42,907 nucleotides of DNA, from the NCBI GenBank assembly GCA_003164035.1, contig PLRS01000156.1, forward strand, positions 1 through 42,907, in the 5' to 3' direction. This document shows positions 20,286 to 28,033 of this stretch, piece by piece. The position numbers and the translations under genes were made by a program. The stretch is from Bryobacterales bacterium (GTDB taxonomy: Bacteria; Acidobacteriota; Terriglobia; Bryobacterales; Bryobacteraceae). Positions within the stretch are counted from its first letter, which is position 1. Each line of letters opens with the position of its first letter. The notes under the pieces are model-generated. The model was not told where the DNA came from. It did no database searches and saw only the letters and a list, made by a program, of their open reading frames with translations.

Positions 20286-20307
20286 GGACAGGCCAGGAGG
20301 CCTGTCC
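20286..20307. repeat. GGACAGGCC palindrome after cpaC (family 4, copy 1)
   Basis: GGACAGGCC, a four-base AGGA loop and GGCCTGTCC give a perfect nine-base hairpin, placed three bases after the cpaC stop on the minus strand. Further copies lie at 22611-22631 and 22745-22765. A stable hairpin here could protect or end the cpaC message. It lacks a T-run. Confidence 0.75.
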
Positions 20308-20310
20308 CAC

Positions 20311-21732
20311 TTACTGTTTGGGAATCTGTTGGCCACTGGGACCTACCAGCTCGGGTTTGGCGTTGGGGTCGGGCGGCGCGGGTTTTTGCCCTTTCTTGGG
20401 ATGCTTGGCCTGCTCCTCGACCACGGTGGGGAGGAAGCCTTCGGGCATATCCGGCAGCTTGGCTTTCTGCTCGGGGGTGAGCGGGCGAACGAAGTGCGGG
20501 GTGACAACCACCAGCAGCTCGTCGTCGGATTTTTGCGTGCTGCGGCTCTGGAACAGCTTGCCGAGAATCGGAATGCTGCCGAGCCCGGGAACCTTTTCGA
20601 TGGTCTCGATGATCTGATTGTTGATCAGGCCGGCGATGGCGAAGCTCTCGCCGTCCTTCAGAATGACCTCGGTTTCGGCGCGGCGCTGCGCCAAGGCCGG
20701 GATCGTGAACCCGTCCACGGTGACGGCGTCGGTGTAGTCGAGCGAGCTGACTTCGGGCGCGACTTTCAGGTCGATGGAACCCTGCGCCGTAACGGTGGGT
20801 GTGAAATCGAGCTTGACGCCGAACGGTTTGAACTGAACCGTGACGACCGGAGCGGTGGCGCCGCCGGTGGGCGTAGTGACGATGGTCGGAAAGGGAAACG
20901 AGCCGCCGGCCAGAAAACTGGCGTCCTTGCCTTCCAGGCAGATCAGGTTCGGCTCGGCCAGAATCTGCAGCAGGTTGCGTTCCTGGAGCGCCTGGATGGT
21001 GGCGCCGATGCCGAGGTCCGGCCGGAAGGCGAACAGGTTCAGAAGATTGGAAAAATTGACGGTGGAACTGCTGCCGCTAGCGGTGTTGAGCGGGCTGAAC
21101 AGCGGCTGGGAGAACTGTTGCGTGGAGGTTTCGCCCAGGAGCTTGGGGTTGGTGCTGAACAGGTTGAATCCGATCTGGGTCAGAGCGGTGCGGTTGACGT
21201 CGGCGATTTTAACCTGCAGCAGAATGGAACGGGGCTCGGGAGGCGGCGGCGCCTGGAGCAGGTTGATGACGGTCTTGGCGCGGGTCTGGGCCAGGCTGGC
21301 GAGGCGCTTCGATTCGTCGGCCGTCTTGACGCTGCCGGTCAGCACGATGGTTTCGCCGGTTCCGGAGATGTGCACCGAATCGCCGTCGATGCCGGCCCCC
21401 TCCCGAATCCTTTTGGAGAAGGAGTCCCAATCGGTGTTGTCGTGAGTCACTGTGACTTCGAAGCGGGTGGGGGACGCGCCAGTTTCCCAAACCACGACGG
21501 TGGCCAGGCCCGGAGCCTTGGCGTTGATCATGACTTCGTGCAGGGAAACCACCACGGCGTCGGCGATTTTGGGCTCGGACACCAACACGCGCTGGATATC
21601 GCGGCCGAATTCGAGCAGTTCCCCCCGGCCTTCGACCAGGACCACGTCGCGGCCGCGCGTCACGTCGGCCGCGGCGGGATGGGACGCGCACAGAAGCGAC
21701 AGGAGCAAAGAAACGCTGCGAAGGATCTTCAT
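20311..21732 (-). CDS. cpaC: Tad pilus outer-membrane secretin CpaC/RcpA
   Basis: Outer-membrane secretin channel for the Flp pilus. It has a signal peptide (MKILRSVSLLLSLLCASHPAAA), an N-terminal pilus domain (VVLVEGRGELLEFGRDI), a BON-like stretch (TGETIVLTGSVKTADESKR) and a C-terminal secretin domain with GVKLDFTPTV, ILKDGESFAIAGLINN and VPGLGSIPILGKLF. The tail is Pro/Lys-rich. ATG at 21732 overlaps the cpaB stop (ATGA). The frame stays open further upstream, but only as an antisense-like shadow of cpaB; the signal peptide decides the start. Confidence 0.94.
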   Translation of the reverse strand: MKILRSVSLLLSLLCASHPAAADVTRGRDVVLVEGRGELLEFGRDIQRVLVSEPKIADAVVVSLHEVMINAKAPGLATVVVWETGASPTRFEVTVTHDNTDWDSFSKRIREGAGIDGDSVHISGTGETIVLTGSVKTADESKRLASLAQTRAKTVINLLQAPPPPEPRSILLQVKIADVNRTALTQIGFNLFSTNPKLLGETSTQQFSQPLFSPLNTASGSSSTVNFSNLLNLFAFRPDLGIGATIQALQERNLLQILAEPNLICLEGKDASFLAGGSFPFPTIVTTPTGGATAPVVTVQFKPFGVKLDFTPTVTAQGSIDLKVAPEVSSLDYTDAVTVDGFTIPALAQRRAETEVILKDGESFAIAGLINNQIIETIEKVPGLGSIPILGKLFQSRSTQKSDDELLVVVTPHFVRPLTPEQKAKLPDMPEGFLPTVVEEQAKHPKKGQKPAPPDPNAKPELVGPSGQQIPKQ

Positions 21733-22595
21733 CGGACCAGTTCCTGAACGTGCTTGTCGCCGCGGTAAACATCCACCAGCACGCCGGGCTTCTCTTCTTT
21801 TTTGGGCTCCCTTTTGGCCAGTTGTTCCCACACTTTGGCGTCCGGCGCCTCGCGGGGGTTGCGGGCGCGGCGGGCTTTGGCGATGCGGTCGGCGTAGTTG
21901 GGATCGAGCGCATCGGCGGTAAGCGGGCCGTCGGAGACGGTGCGGGAGGGGTCGAGGGGATTGCGGAGAGAGAGACTGACCTTGCCTTCGTTCTTGGCCA
22001 GTTCGAGCTTTTCGGCGTCGGCGGGGGAGAGAATCAAAGTTACCACCGGGGATCTGGGAGCGCGGGGATCGGCCGGCTGCGAGGAGGGCCCCGAACGGCC
22101 GATCGAAAGCACCTCGACGTTCTGCAGGATGGTGGAGGTGGAGGCTTCCTCCATGCTGCCGGCGCGGGTGAACAACACGTCGACGTGGGATTGCGGCATA
22201 ATCAGGCCGGCGACCCCGCTGGCGTCGGTGACCGGCACGGCCACGGCGCGAAATCCGTCGCGGATGGTGGAGGAGACGCCTTCGGGAGAGTACCGGGAAG
22301 AGAGCTTGGTCGAGAGCAACGGTTCGCCGGCGTTGACCGGGTAGAGCACCACCCGGCCGAGCACGTCCCTGGCTGTCCCGACCGAGCCCTTGGGCAAATC
22401 GCGGGCGGGATAGTTGACCGTCCGCACGTTCAGCGCGCTGAGCTGTGTGCCGGGAGCGAGGTCGCGTGTGGATACGACCACGGGCGCCTGTTTTTCGGTT
22501 CTGGGCGCGACCGTGTTGGCGTAGACGAACCACACCAGCAAGGCGGCGGAAACCCAGGCGCCGACGAAAATCAAGATTTTTTTCTGACGATCCAT
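21729..22595 (-). CDS. cpaB: Tad pilus assembly protein CpaB/RcpC
   Basis: Periplasmic, membrane-anchored partner of the secretin. One N-terminal helix (KKILIFVGAWVSAALLVWFVY) is followed by a SAF domain (VVVSTRDLAPGTQLSALNVR, PKGSVG) and the RcpC domain (GFRAVAVPVTDASGVAGLI). The C-terminal ~70 residues are charged and rich in Arg/Lys/Pro. ATG at 22595 has GGAG three to four bases upstream; the open frame to 22883 reads through repeats and is not typical protein. The 3' end of the preceding membrane-protein gene overlaps this start by 25 bases. Confidence 0.92.
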   Translation of the reverse strand: MDRQKKILIFVGAWVSAALLVWFVYANTVAPRTEKQAPVVVSTRDLAPGTQLSALNVRTVNYPARDLPKGSVGTARDVLGRVVLYPVNAGEPLLSTKLSSRYSPEGVSSTIRDGFRAVAVPVTDASGVAGLIMPQSHVDVLFTRAGSMEEASTSTILQNVEVLSIGRSGPSSQPADPRAPRSPVVTLILSPADAEKLELAKNEGKVSLSLRNPLDPSRTVSDGPLTADALDPNYADRIAKARRARNPREAPDAKVWEQLAKREPKKEEKPGVLVDVYRGDKHVQELVR

Positions 22596-24352
22596 TCGCT
22601 CCTCACTGTGGGACAGGCCTCCTGGCCTGTCGAAAACCGCTCGCTGACGGGTCGCGGCTCGGAGTTGGTGGAAAACCGCTCCCTCGCGGTCGCGGCTCGG
22701 TAACGCGCCGATCGCGGCGATGCTGGTTTGAACCCCCCGCCGGTGACAGGCCCGGAGGCCTGTCCTACCAAAATCGCCGCCGTGGAATCGGCATATACCA
22801 GCCGCCAGCCGCACTGTTCGAGCGCGGCGATGAGCGGCGAATCGGCCGGCACCAGGGCGTCGGTGAATCCCCAGGAATCCCAATCGCGGCGCCAGCCCGG
22901 ACGCGTCTGCGCCATGCGGGCGTAAGCGGCTAGAAAATCGGCGCCGTAAAAATCGCTGCGGCCGTCGAAGAATACCTTGCGCGCGCCGGCCGAGCGCCAG
23001 ATCAGATAACCGCCGAACTTATCGGGCGCATAGAGGCGACCGCCGGGTCGCAGGTGCGGATACGCCGCCACGGGAAACTCGCTCGGTGAAAAGCCGGTGG
23101 CGGCGAGAATCGCGGGAGTCCGCAGCAGGCCGAAACAGGCGAAGAGCACGAAGGGAACGATAGCCCATCCGCCGCAGCGCCTGTCAATAGCGGCCAGGCG
23201 GGCGGAATAGGCGAGGAAGCCGTCCAGCGCCCGGCGCAGGCGCGGCGCCAGATTGCCGGCGCGGACCAGCGATTCGGTAATCGCCCCGTTCGCCAGCGGC
23301 AGCACGATGAGGGCAAACAGCGGGAGCGCCCGCGCCGCGCCGAAAGCCATGGCGGCGAACAGCATGGCGATCGCAAAGTGCTCCAGGCGACGGTGGGCCA
23401 GGGCGAGGACGCCGCCGGCGATGCCGATCAGCAAGGCGGCGGCGATTTGTCCGGCGCCGGCCGAATGAAAATTGAAACTCTGAAATTCGCCCACGTGGTC
23501 GAGCAGCGCCCGGTTGGTGAGGTACCCAAAGACGTGGCCATACAGCCGCCAGCCATACGGGTTGGCCAGGGGAGCGACGGCGGCAATCAGCGCGGCGATG
23601 AAATACCAGCGCGTCCGCTCCGCGTTTTCAGGGGGTACAGCCGGATTCCAGACGATCGGGCGCAGCGCGGCGGAAAATGCGTAGATCGAAGCAATCGCGG
23701 GAGCCAAAAAGAAGCTGGCGTGAAGGTTGGCCCACAGCGCGCAGAACAGGGCGATGCCGGCGCAGCGGCGCAACCCTAACGCAGTGCCTTCGGCCCGGCC
23801 GCGAGCGTCACTGGAGTACCCCAGCCGCTCCATCCATAGCACCCAAACCACCAGGCACAGCCAGCCCAGCACGTGCGGACGGGCCAGCCAATGCAAGCTG
23901 GTGGTGGTGACCGCCAGGGGCGACATCAACCCGGCAATGAGAAAATTACCGCCTGTCATCCAATGTAAATGAAACCACAGCCAAATCCCGCCGGCGATCG
24001 CGACCGCGTACCAAAACGCAACCCCGCTCAAGCCGGCCGCGCGATCGGCCGCGCCGGCGGCGATGTCCGCCAGCCATTCCCAGGCAAACCAAGGCTGGCC
24101 CGCGCGGCTGAAGGAATAAATGTCGCGGCTGGGCAGTGCGCGCGTAGCCAGAATCGCTTCCCCATTGCGAATGTGCCAGCCGGCGTCGGAGTCGCGAAAC
24201 AGCTTCTGGTAGCCCTGAAACGGAAAGAGGCAGTAGAACAGGGTGACGCCTGCAATCAGGACCGCCAGATCCGGCACGAACAGCGCCGTGCCGCGGCGCC
24301 CGCCTGCCATGACGCGGGAAGTCGTCCGGTCCGATTCCACCGATACCATCAC
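22571..24352 (-). CDS. polytopic membrane protein of the pilus locus, C-terminus extended through repeats
   Basis: About ten membrane helices are visible between residues 25 and 440. An early loop motif DSDAGWHIRNGEAI after the first helix resembles the acidic loop of GT-C type glycosyltransferases, and the last soluble part holds KVFFDGRSDFYG. I therefore lean towards a GT-C-like enzyme that could modify pilins, but this is tentative. The natural end is probably near STAAILV. The last ~65 residues (from about 22768) are encoded by family 3 and 4 repeats and continue into the start of cpaB. It lies between flp and cpaB, as an operon member. Confidence 0.7.
   Translation of the reverse strand: MMVSVESDRTTSRVMAGGRRGTALFVPDLAVLIAGVTLFYCLFPFQGYQKLFRDSDAGWHIRNGEAILATRALPSRDIYSFSRAGQPWFAWEWLADIAAGAADRAAGLSGVAFWYAVAIAGGIWLWFHLHWMTGGNFLIAGLMSPLAVTTTSLHWLARPHVLGWLCLVVWVLWMERLGYSSDARGRAEGTALGLRRCAGIALFCALWANLHASFFLAPAIASIYAFSAALRPIVWNPAVPPENAERTRWYFIAALIAAVAPLANPYGWRLYGHVFGYLTNRALLDHVGEFQSFNFHSAGAGQIAAALLIGIAGGVLALAHRRLEHFAIAMLFAAMAFGAARALPLFALIVLPLANGAITESLVRAGNLAPRLRRALDGFLAYSARLAAIDRRCGGWAIVPFVLFACFGLLRTPAILAATGFSPSEFPVAAYPHLRPGGRLYAPDKFGGYLIWRSAGARKVFFDGRSDFYGADFLAAYARMAQTRPGWRRDWDSWGFTDALVPADSPLIAALEQCGWRLVYADSTAAILVGQASGPVTGGGFKPASPRSARYRAATARERFSTNSEPRPVSERFSTGQEACPTVRSEWIVRKKS
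22611..22765. repeat. mosaic of dispersed repeats upstream of cpaB (families 3 and 4)
   Basis: GGACAGGCC hairpins lie at 22611-22631 and 22745-22765. Between them, two direct copies of a ~30-base unit beginning GAAAACCGCT and ending GTCGCGGCTCGG occupy 22632-22662 and 22671-22700. The mosaic is open in the frame of the upstream membrane protein and encodes its tail. It lies 16 bases from the cpaB start. Confidence 0.75.
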
Positions 24353-24376
24353 CGGCCGCTCCTGGAAAGTCCGCGG

Positions 24377-24559
24377 CTATTGAGTGGTTCCGATACTGGC
24401 CAGGTCGCCCGTCATGCTCTGATACAAGCTGACAATGCCCTGGGAAAGCTGGTTGACGGTGGTGATCAGGGCCAGCCCGATCGCGGCCACAATCAGAGCG
24501 TATTCCACCAGGTCCTGACCTTGCTCGTCTCCGATGAATTGTAAGATAGTTTCCTTCAT
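24377..24559 (-). CDS. flp: Flp type IVb pilin
   Basis: Major pilin subunit of the Tad pilus. At 60 residues it has the class III leader ending DEQG, cleavage expected before QDLVEYALIVAAIGLALI, with Glu at +5 and Tyr at +6 as in Flp pilins. A single hydrophobic helix is followed by a short Ser/Thr-rich tail. AAAGGGAG lies just before the ATG. The processing peptidase (TadV/CpaA) is not in the window. Confidence 0.95.
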   Translation of the reverse strand: MKETILQFIGDEQGQDLVEYALIVAAIGLALITTVNQLSQGIVSLYQSMTGDLASIGTTQ

Positions 24560-24613
24560 GCTCCCTTTCTTAATCGGCGCGATTTCCTCGGTCGGAAATT
24601 CGAGGCACTACCC

Positions 24614-25567
24614 TTAGTGCGTATCCTCTAAAGGACCCACCCACAGCTTGACGAATCCGTTTCGCAGGCGTCCCCAGAATGTCTCCTGCGGCGTGGAGGG
24701 AACCGTAGCGGGGTTGCCATCCAGACGAGACACCAACTCCAGGTTCTTGAGCGCGGCCGGATGAGTGGCATTGTAACCCAAGGCTACAGCTAATTCCTTG
24801 CGAGCCTCGGCGTAGTTCCCTTTTTCGATCAGCACGGCGGCCAAATTGGAATGGGCGGAGGCGGGATCGGAGGCGGTCTGCCATGCGGCCACGGCTTCGG
24901 CGCTCTGGTTCTGGCCGGCCAGCGCCAACGCCAGGTTGTCGCGCGCCACGCGCGAGGACGGATTCAGTTTCACGGCCGCACGGAATTCCTGGGTGGCTTC
25001 GGCTTCGCGCTTCTGCATCAACAGGTTGTAGCCGAGATTGTTGTGCAGCGCGTCGTCGGCCGGAGCCAATTCCACAGCCCTCCGATGATGCGGCTCGCCG
25101 AGGGCGTATTCGTGGCGCTCGTCGCGCAGAATGCCGAGCCAGGAAAAATATTCCGGCGCCGTCCGCGGGTGGATCTTGAGAAAGCCCTCCAGGCTGGCGA
25201 TCGCCTCGGCCGGTTGGTTCAACTCGTGCAACTCACGCACCAGGGCCAACTCCACGGCGCCGGAATCCGGGAAGCGAGCCGCGGCGAGGCGCACGATTTC
25301 GAGGGCCACGTCGGCATAGCCGCGGGTGGCGTAGGCCCGGGCCAGATCGAGACGCGCCGGCACGTTATCGGGCTCGGCCGCGACCTGCTCGCGGAGTTCG
25401 CGCAGCTCCAGATCGCCATCGCCGGCGTCGCGCGCGTTGCGGATTTGCCGTTCGAAAACGGTTTGGCGAGCCGTCGCGGGTGCGGCCGGAGTTTGAGAAA
25501 CGACGTGCCGGCTGGCGCACGACGATGCGGCCAACGCCAGTAACACGATCCAAATGGGATAGGCCAT
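24614..25567 (-). CDS. tadD: TadD-like tetratricopeptide lipoprotein
   Basis: Predicted outer-membrane-associated TPR lipoprotein that helps secretin or pilus assembly. The signal MAYPIWIVLLALAASSC ends in a lipobox (ASSC). About six TPR-like repeats follow (for example AYATRGYADVALEIVRLAAARFPDS and NNLGYNLLMQKREAEATQEF). ATG at 25567 gives the lipoprotein signal; the frame extends upstream to 25876 but overlaps the DUF192 gene in a non-protein-like stretch. Position directly before flp supports the TadD assignment; the match is by architecture. Confidence 0.82.
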   Translation of the reverse strand: MAYPIWIVLLALAASSCASRHVVSQTPAAPATARQTVFERQIRNARDAGDGDLELRELREQVAAEPDNVPARLDLARAYATRGYADVALEIVRLAAARFPDSGAVELALVRELHELNQPAEAIASLEGFLKIHPRTAPEYFSWLGILRDERHEYALGEPHHRRAVELAPADDALHNNLGYNLLMQKREAEATQEFRAAVKLNPSSRVARDNLALALAGQNQSAEAVAAWQTASDPASAHSNLAAVLIEKGNYAEARKELAVALGYNATHPAALKNLELVSRLDGNPATVPSTPQETFWGRLRNGFVKLWVGPLEDTH

Positions 25568-25650
25568 CGCTTGCCGCGACCCGCCGGGACTCGCCGCCGC
25601 CCACGCCTCGGACGGACGACAAATACCGATCACCCGTCCCACTCCGCGGG

Positions 25651-26004
25651 TCATGGAAGTTTTTCCACCGCCAATTGGTCGCCGGGCTCGGTTCGCGTAG
25701 CAATCGCGGTTCCCCCGGGCAGTTCCAGTACCGAATGGGCCGTCAGACAGCCCGAAATGCGCCAAGCCGGAACCGAATGCCGAACTTTGCGCACCCTTTT
25801 GCGGCGATCGAGATAGACCAGGTCGATAGCAAACTTCATAAAAAACGTGTGTACCGATTGGCAGGGCAGGATCCACAAGCCTTGTCCCCGCTCCAAGCCC
25901 CGGTGCTTGAGGAGCCCGGTGCGGCGCGCCGCGCTGCTGTCGGCCACACCGATCACCTCCCCGAGAACCGTGTTTCTGGTCTCATTCCGCACTCTGACTG
26001 TCAA
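25651..26004 (-). CDS. DUF192 family protein
   Basis: Small protein of unknown biochemical role, often found near secretion loci. DUF192 features are present: GLLKHRGLERGQGLWILPC, HTFFMKFAIDLVYLDRRKRV and VLELPGGTA. There is no signal peptide with the TTG start at 26004 (MTVRVRNETRN); a GTG at 26055 would add 17 residues but lies upstream of the promoter-like TGTTATAGT. First gene of the Tad run, 83 bases ahead of the TPR lipoprotein. Some DUF192 proteins are exported, so the lack of a signal peptide is notable. Confidence 0.82.
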   Translation of the reverse strand: MTVRVRNETRNTVLGEVIGVADSSAARRTGLLKHRGLERGQGLWILPCQSVHTFFMKFAIDLVYLDRRKRVRKVRHSVPAWRISGCLTAHSVLELPGGTAIATRTEPGDQLAVEKLP

Positions 26005-26013
26005 TTCCCGCTG

Positions 26014-26022
26014 ACTATAACA
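26014..26022 (-). promoter_or_regulatory. extended -10 promoter ahead of DUF192 and possibly the Tad operon
   Basis: On the minus strand the sequence reads TGTTATAGT, an extended -10. The start expected ~7 bases downstream would leave only a few leader bases before TTG at 26004. No good -35 is seen. The same layout (TGN-TATAGT, short leader) occurs at mntH. Confidence 0.4.
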
Positions 26023-26263
26023 CAGTCGGCTGAAATAGTGTGACGCCGGACACACCGCCGCGGTTTACAAACCCGGTCACAAAACTTCCGAAAATAATCG
26101 AAACGCGTAACTACCCAATCGTGCCTATACTTAGCGGCCAGGCCGAGCCGCGGAGCAGGATTTGCCGCGGGGTGCGGTGGTTAGACTGAAGGCGGCTGGC
26201 AGGTTCCGGCCATCAACCCTGGCCGTTCACGCCGTGGGGTTTCTTTCTGTTTGCGGAGGTTTC

Positions 26264-27577
26264 ATGTTTCGCCGTTCCCTGATCGTCGCTTTGCTGGCGT
26301 TGGCTGGCGCTCTCGCCCAACCCGCCCTCACCACTATCCAGGACGTACTTTACAACGCCGATGGGTCCCGCTTCAATGGAATTCTCACCATTAGCTGGGC
26401 CACGTTTCAAAGCGGCAACCAGACACCGATTATCGGCAATACCAAGACGTATCGCGTCGTCAACGGAAATCTGTACCTGCAATTGACGCCCACCACCGGA
26501 GCCAGTCCGGCGGCGGAATACCTGGTGACGTATTACTCTTCCTCTTCCCCGCAGTATCAGGAGGTTTGGAACGTGCCGTCCGGCGCCCAATCGCTGACCG
26601 TGGCCGCGGTGCGCGCCTCGTCCACCGATATCCTCACCGACGACGGCGCAACCATCGCGGAATCCTCGGTCATCGGCCTGGTCGCCGACTTAGCCGCGCG
26701 CGCCACCATGGGTGCCGCGTTTGTTCCTTCCGGCGCGGTGGTGGTGGATAGTAGTGGGCTGCTGGAGACGGCCGCCGGTAACGCCACCGATTGCGTCTAC
26801 GTGGATGGATCGTCGGGACCGTGCGGGGCAGGAGGAGGAACGTCGCCGAATTTCATCGATGCCGAATTGCCGGCGGGCACCATCAATGGAGTCAACACCA
26901 GCTTCACGCTGGCCAACGCGCCCTCGCCTGCCGCCAGCCTCGACCTGTACCGCAACGGGATGCGGCTCGAAACGGGCTCGGACTATTCTCTGTCCGGTAA
27001 CGCCATCACCTTCGTTTCCGCGGCCACGCCGCAAACGGGCGACACTTTGCTGGCCGACTATCGCACCGCATCCACCACGGAAACCTTGGAGAGCGTAGCC
27101 TTATCCGCCGCGGCAACGCCGGCGGGTAGCCGGGCCGCAAAGCCGGCCGGAACGGAGGTCTTGTGCAGCGGACCCGGGACCGGAACCAGCCAAACCGCCT
27201 CCACCGTGCTGGGCACTTGCAGCGTTGCCGCCGGCATCTTGCACGCCGGGGACCGGATCGAGATCCATTTCGATCTGGCGCACCAGGGCACCGCCGGAAC
27301 CAGCACCATGACCCTCGAATGGGGCGCCACCACCATCATCCCGATCGCCGCCTCCGCAAATGCAACCCTGATCACCGGACGCGCGGAGGCGGGCTTGCTG
27401 GCAACCGGCGCCCAAACCAGTTGGCAGGCGTGGGGCTCGGCCGTGCCCTTCTCGGCGGGAGTGGGCGCCGCCCCGGATGCGTACGCCAATGGGTTGACGA
27501 TCGCCTTTCTGGGCAATGTGGCCCGGCCCGCCGATACCTTGACCCTGACCCAATTCGCCGTGGTACGCGTCCCGTAA
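26264..27577 (+). CDS. secreted beta-rich protein with tail-fibre-like segment
   Basis: A 437-residue exported protein. MFRRSLIVALLALAGALA is a signal peptide, and GGAGG lies four bases before the ATG at 26264. The middle contains FIDAELPAGTINGVN and a following LDLYRNGMRLETGSDYS-type stretch. That arrangement resembles the beta repeat common in phage and R-type tail fibres and in some secreted adhesins. The C-terminal third is Thr/Ala/Gly-rich and beta-like. No phage genes flank it, so a surface or extracellular protein is more likely than a prophage piece. Its neighbour is the divergent Tad operon, and a terminator follows. The exact family is not recognised. Confidence 0.7.
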   Translation: MFRRSLIVALLALAGALAQPALTTIQDVLYNADGSRFNGILTISWATFQSGNQTPIIGNTKTYRVVNGNLYLQLTPTTGASPAAEYLVTYYSSSSPQYQEVWNVPSGAQSLTVAAVRASSTDILTDDGATIAESSVIGLVADLAARATMGAAFVPSGAVVVDSSGLLETAAGNATDCVYVDGSSGPCGAGGGTSPNFIDAELPAGTINGVNTSFTLANAPSPAASLDLYRNGMRLETGSDYSLSGNAITFVSAATPQTGDTLLADYRTASTTETLESVALSAAATPAGSRAAKPAGTEVLCSGPGTGTSQTASTVLGTCSVAAGILHAGDRIEIHFDLAHQGTAGTSTMTLEWGATTIIPIAASANATLITGRAEAGLLATGAQTSWQAWGSAVPFSAGVGAAPDAYANGLTIAFLGNVARPADTLTLTQFAVVRVP

Positions 27578-27670
27578 CTCCAGCGGATCGTTCCTGTAGC
27601 TTTCGTTTTGTTCTGGCGTTTTCCGCGTCGATGTTTTAGGCTGGTGTTTCGGGTTTACGCACTGACGCGG

Positions 27671-27699
27671 GGCCGGGCGAAGTTGCCCGGCCTTTTTTT
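27671..27699 (+). terminator. rho-independent terminator
   Basis: GGCCGGGC, a six-base GAAGTT loop and GCCCGGCC form an eight-base perfect stem followed by seven T residues. It lies 94 bases after the secreted-protein gene on the plus strand and ahead of a convergent gene. A textbook intrinsic terminator. Confidence 0.92.
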
Positions 27700-27713
27700 C
27701 ATGCGACCGTGAT

Positions 27714-27923
27714 TCATGGCAGCGGAACGCCGGTCGGCTTTTCCACCGCGTAAAAACGTTTACCGCAGAAACGGCAATGCCGCGGCACGCGTTTGAACCA
27801 ACGCATCAACAGGTCCAGCGCACCACGCGGCTTCGAGGGCGCCAGATCGCGGCTGAAGCAACGCGGACAGCGCACTTCGCCGGGCTTGACTTCGAGCGGC
27901 TCTTGAATCTCCAATTCTCGCAC
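27714..27923 (-). CDS. small zinc-ribbon-like protein
   Basis: About 69 residues from a GTG at 27923. Two cysteine pairs, CPRC and CRFC, 30 residues apart (VRCPRCFSRDL ... RHCRFCGKRFY), suggest a treble-clef or zinc-ribbon site. The sequence is basic between the pairs. It lies 110 bases downstream of nadE on the same strand. The start is uncertain and no ribosome site is clear. I do not recognise a named family. Confidence 0.5.
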   Translation of the reverse strand: MRELEIQEPLEVKPGEVRCPRCFSRDLAPSKPRGALDLLMRWFKRVPRHCRFCGKRFYAVEKPTGVPLP

Positions 27924-28033
27924 TCTAGCAGATTTCGCCCGGCGCCGAAACCGTTCTGAATCGCCGTTGTTTCTTGCCGCTGTTGGTCCAGACGGAAGGC
28001 AAGCCCCCGCTGATTGCCAGCCCCGCTTGTCCC

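Noticed and set aside
19230-21747. Long plus-strand ORFs opposite tadG and cpaC
   Set aside because: Low-complexity shadow frames; the real genes have signal peptide, secretin and TadG features.
20311-22533. 740-residue ORF as one large secretin
   Set aside because: The first ~267 residues are Arg/Pro-rich shadow of cpaB; the signal peptide at 21732 and ATGA overlap mark the true start.
26264-27577. Prophage remnant suggested by tail-fibre-like repeat
   Set aside because: A signal peptide is present and no phage genes flank it.
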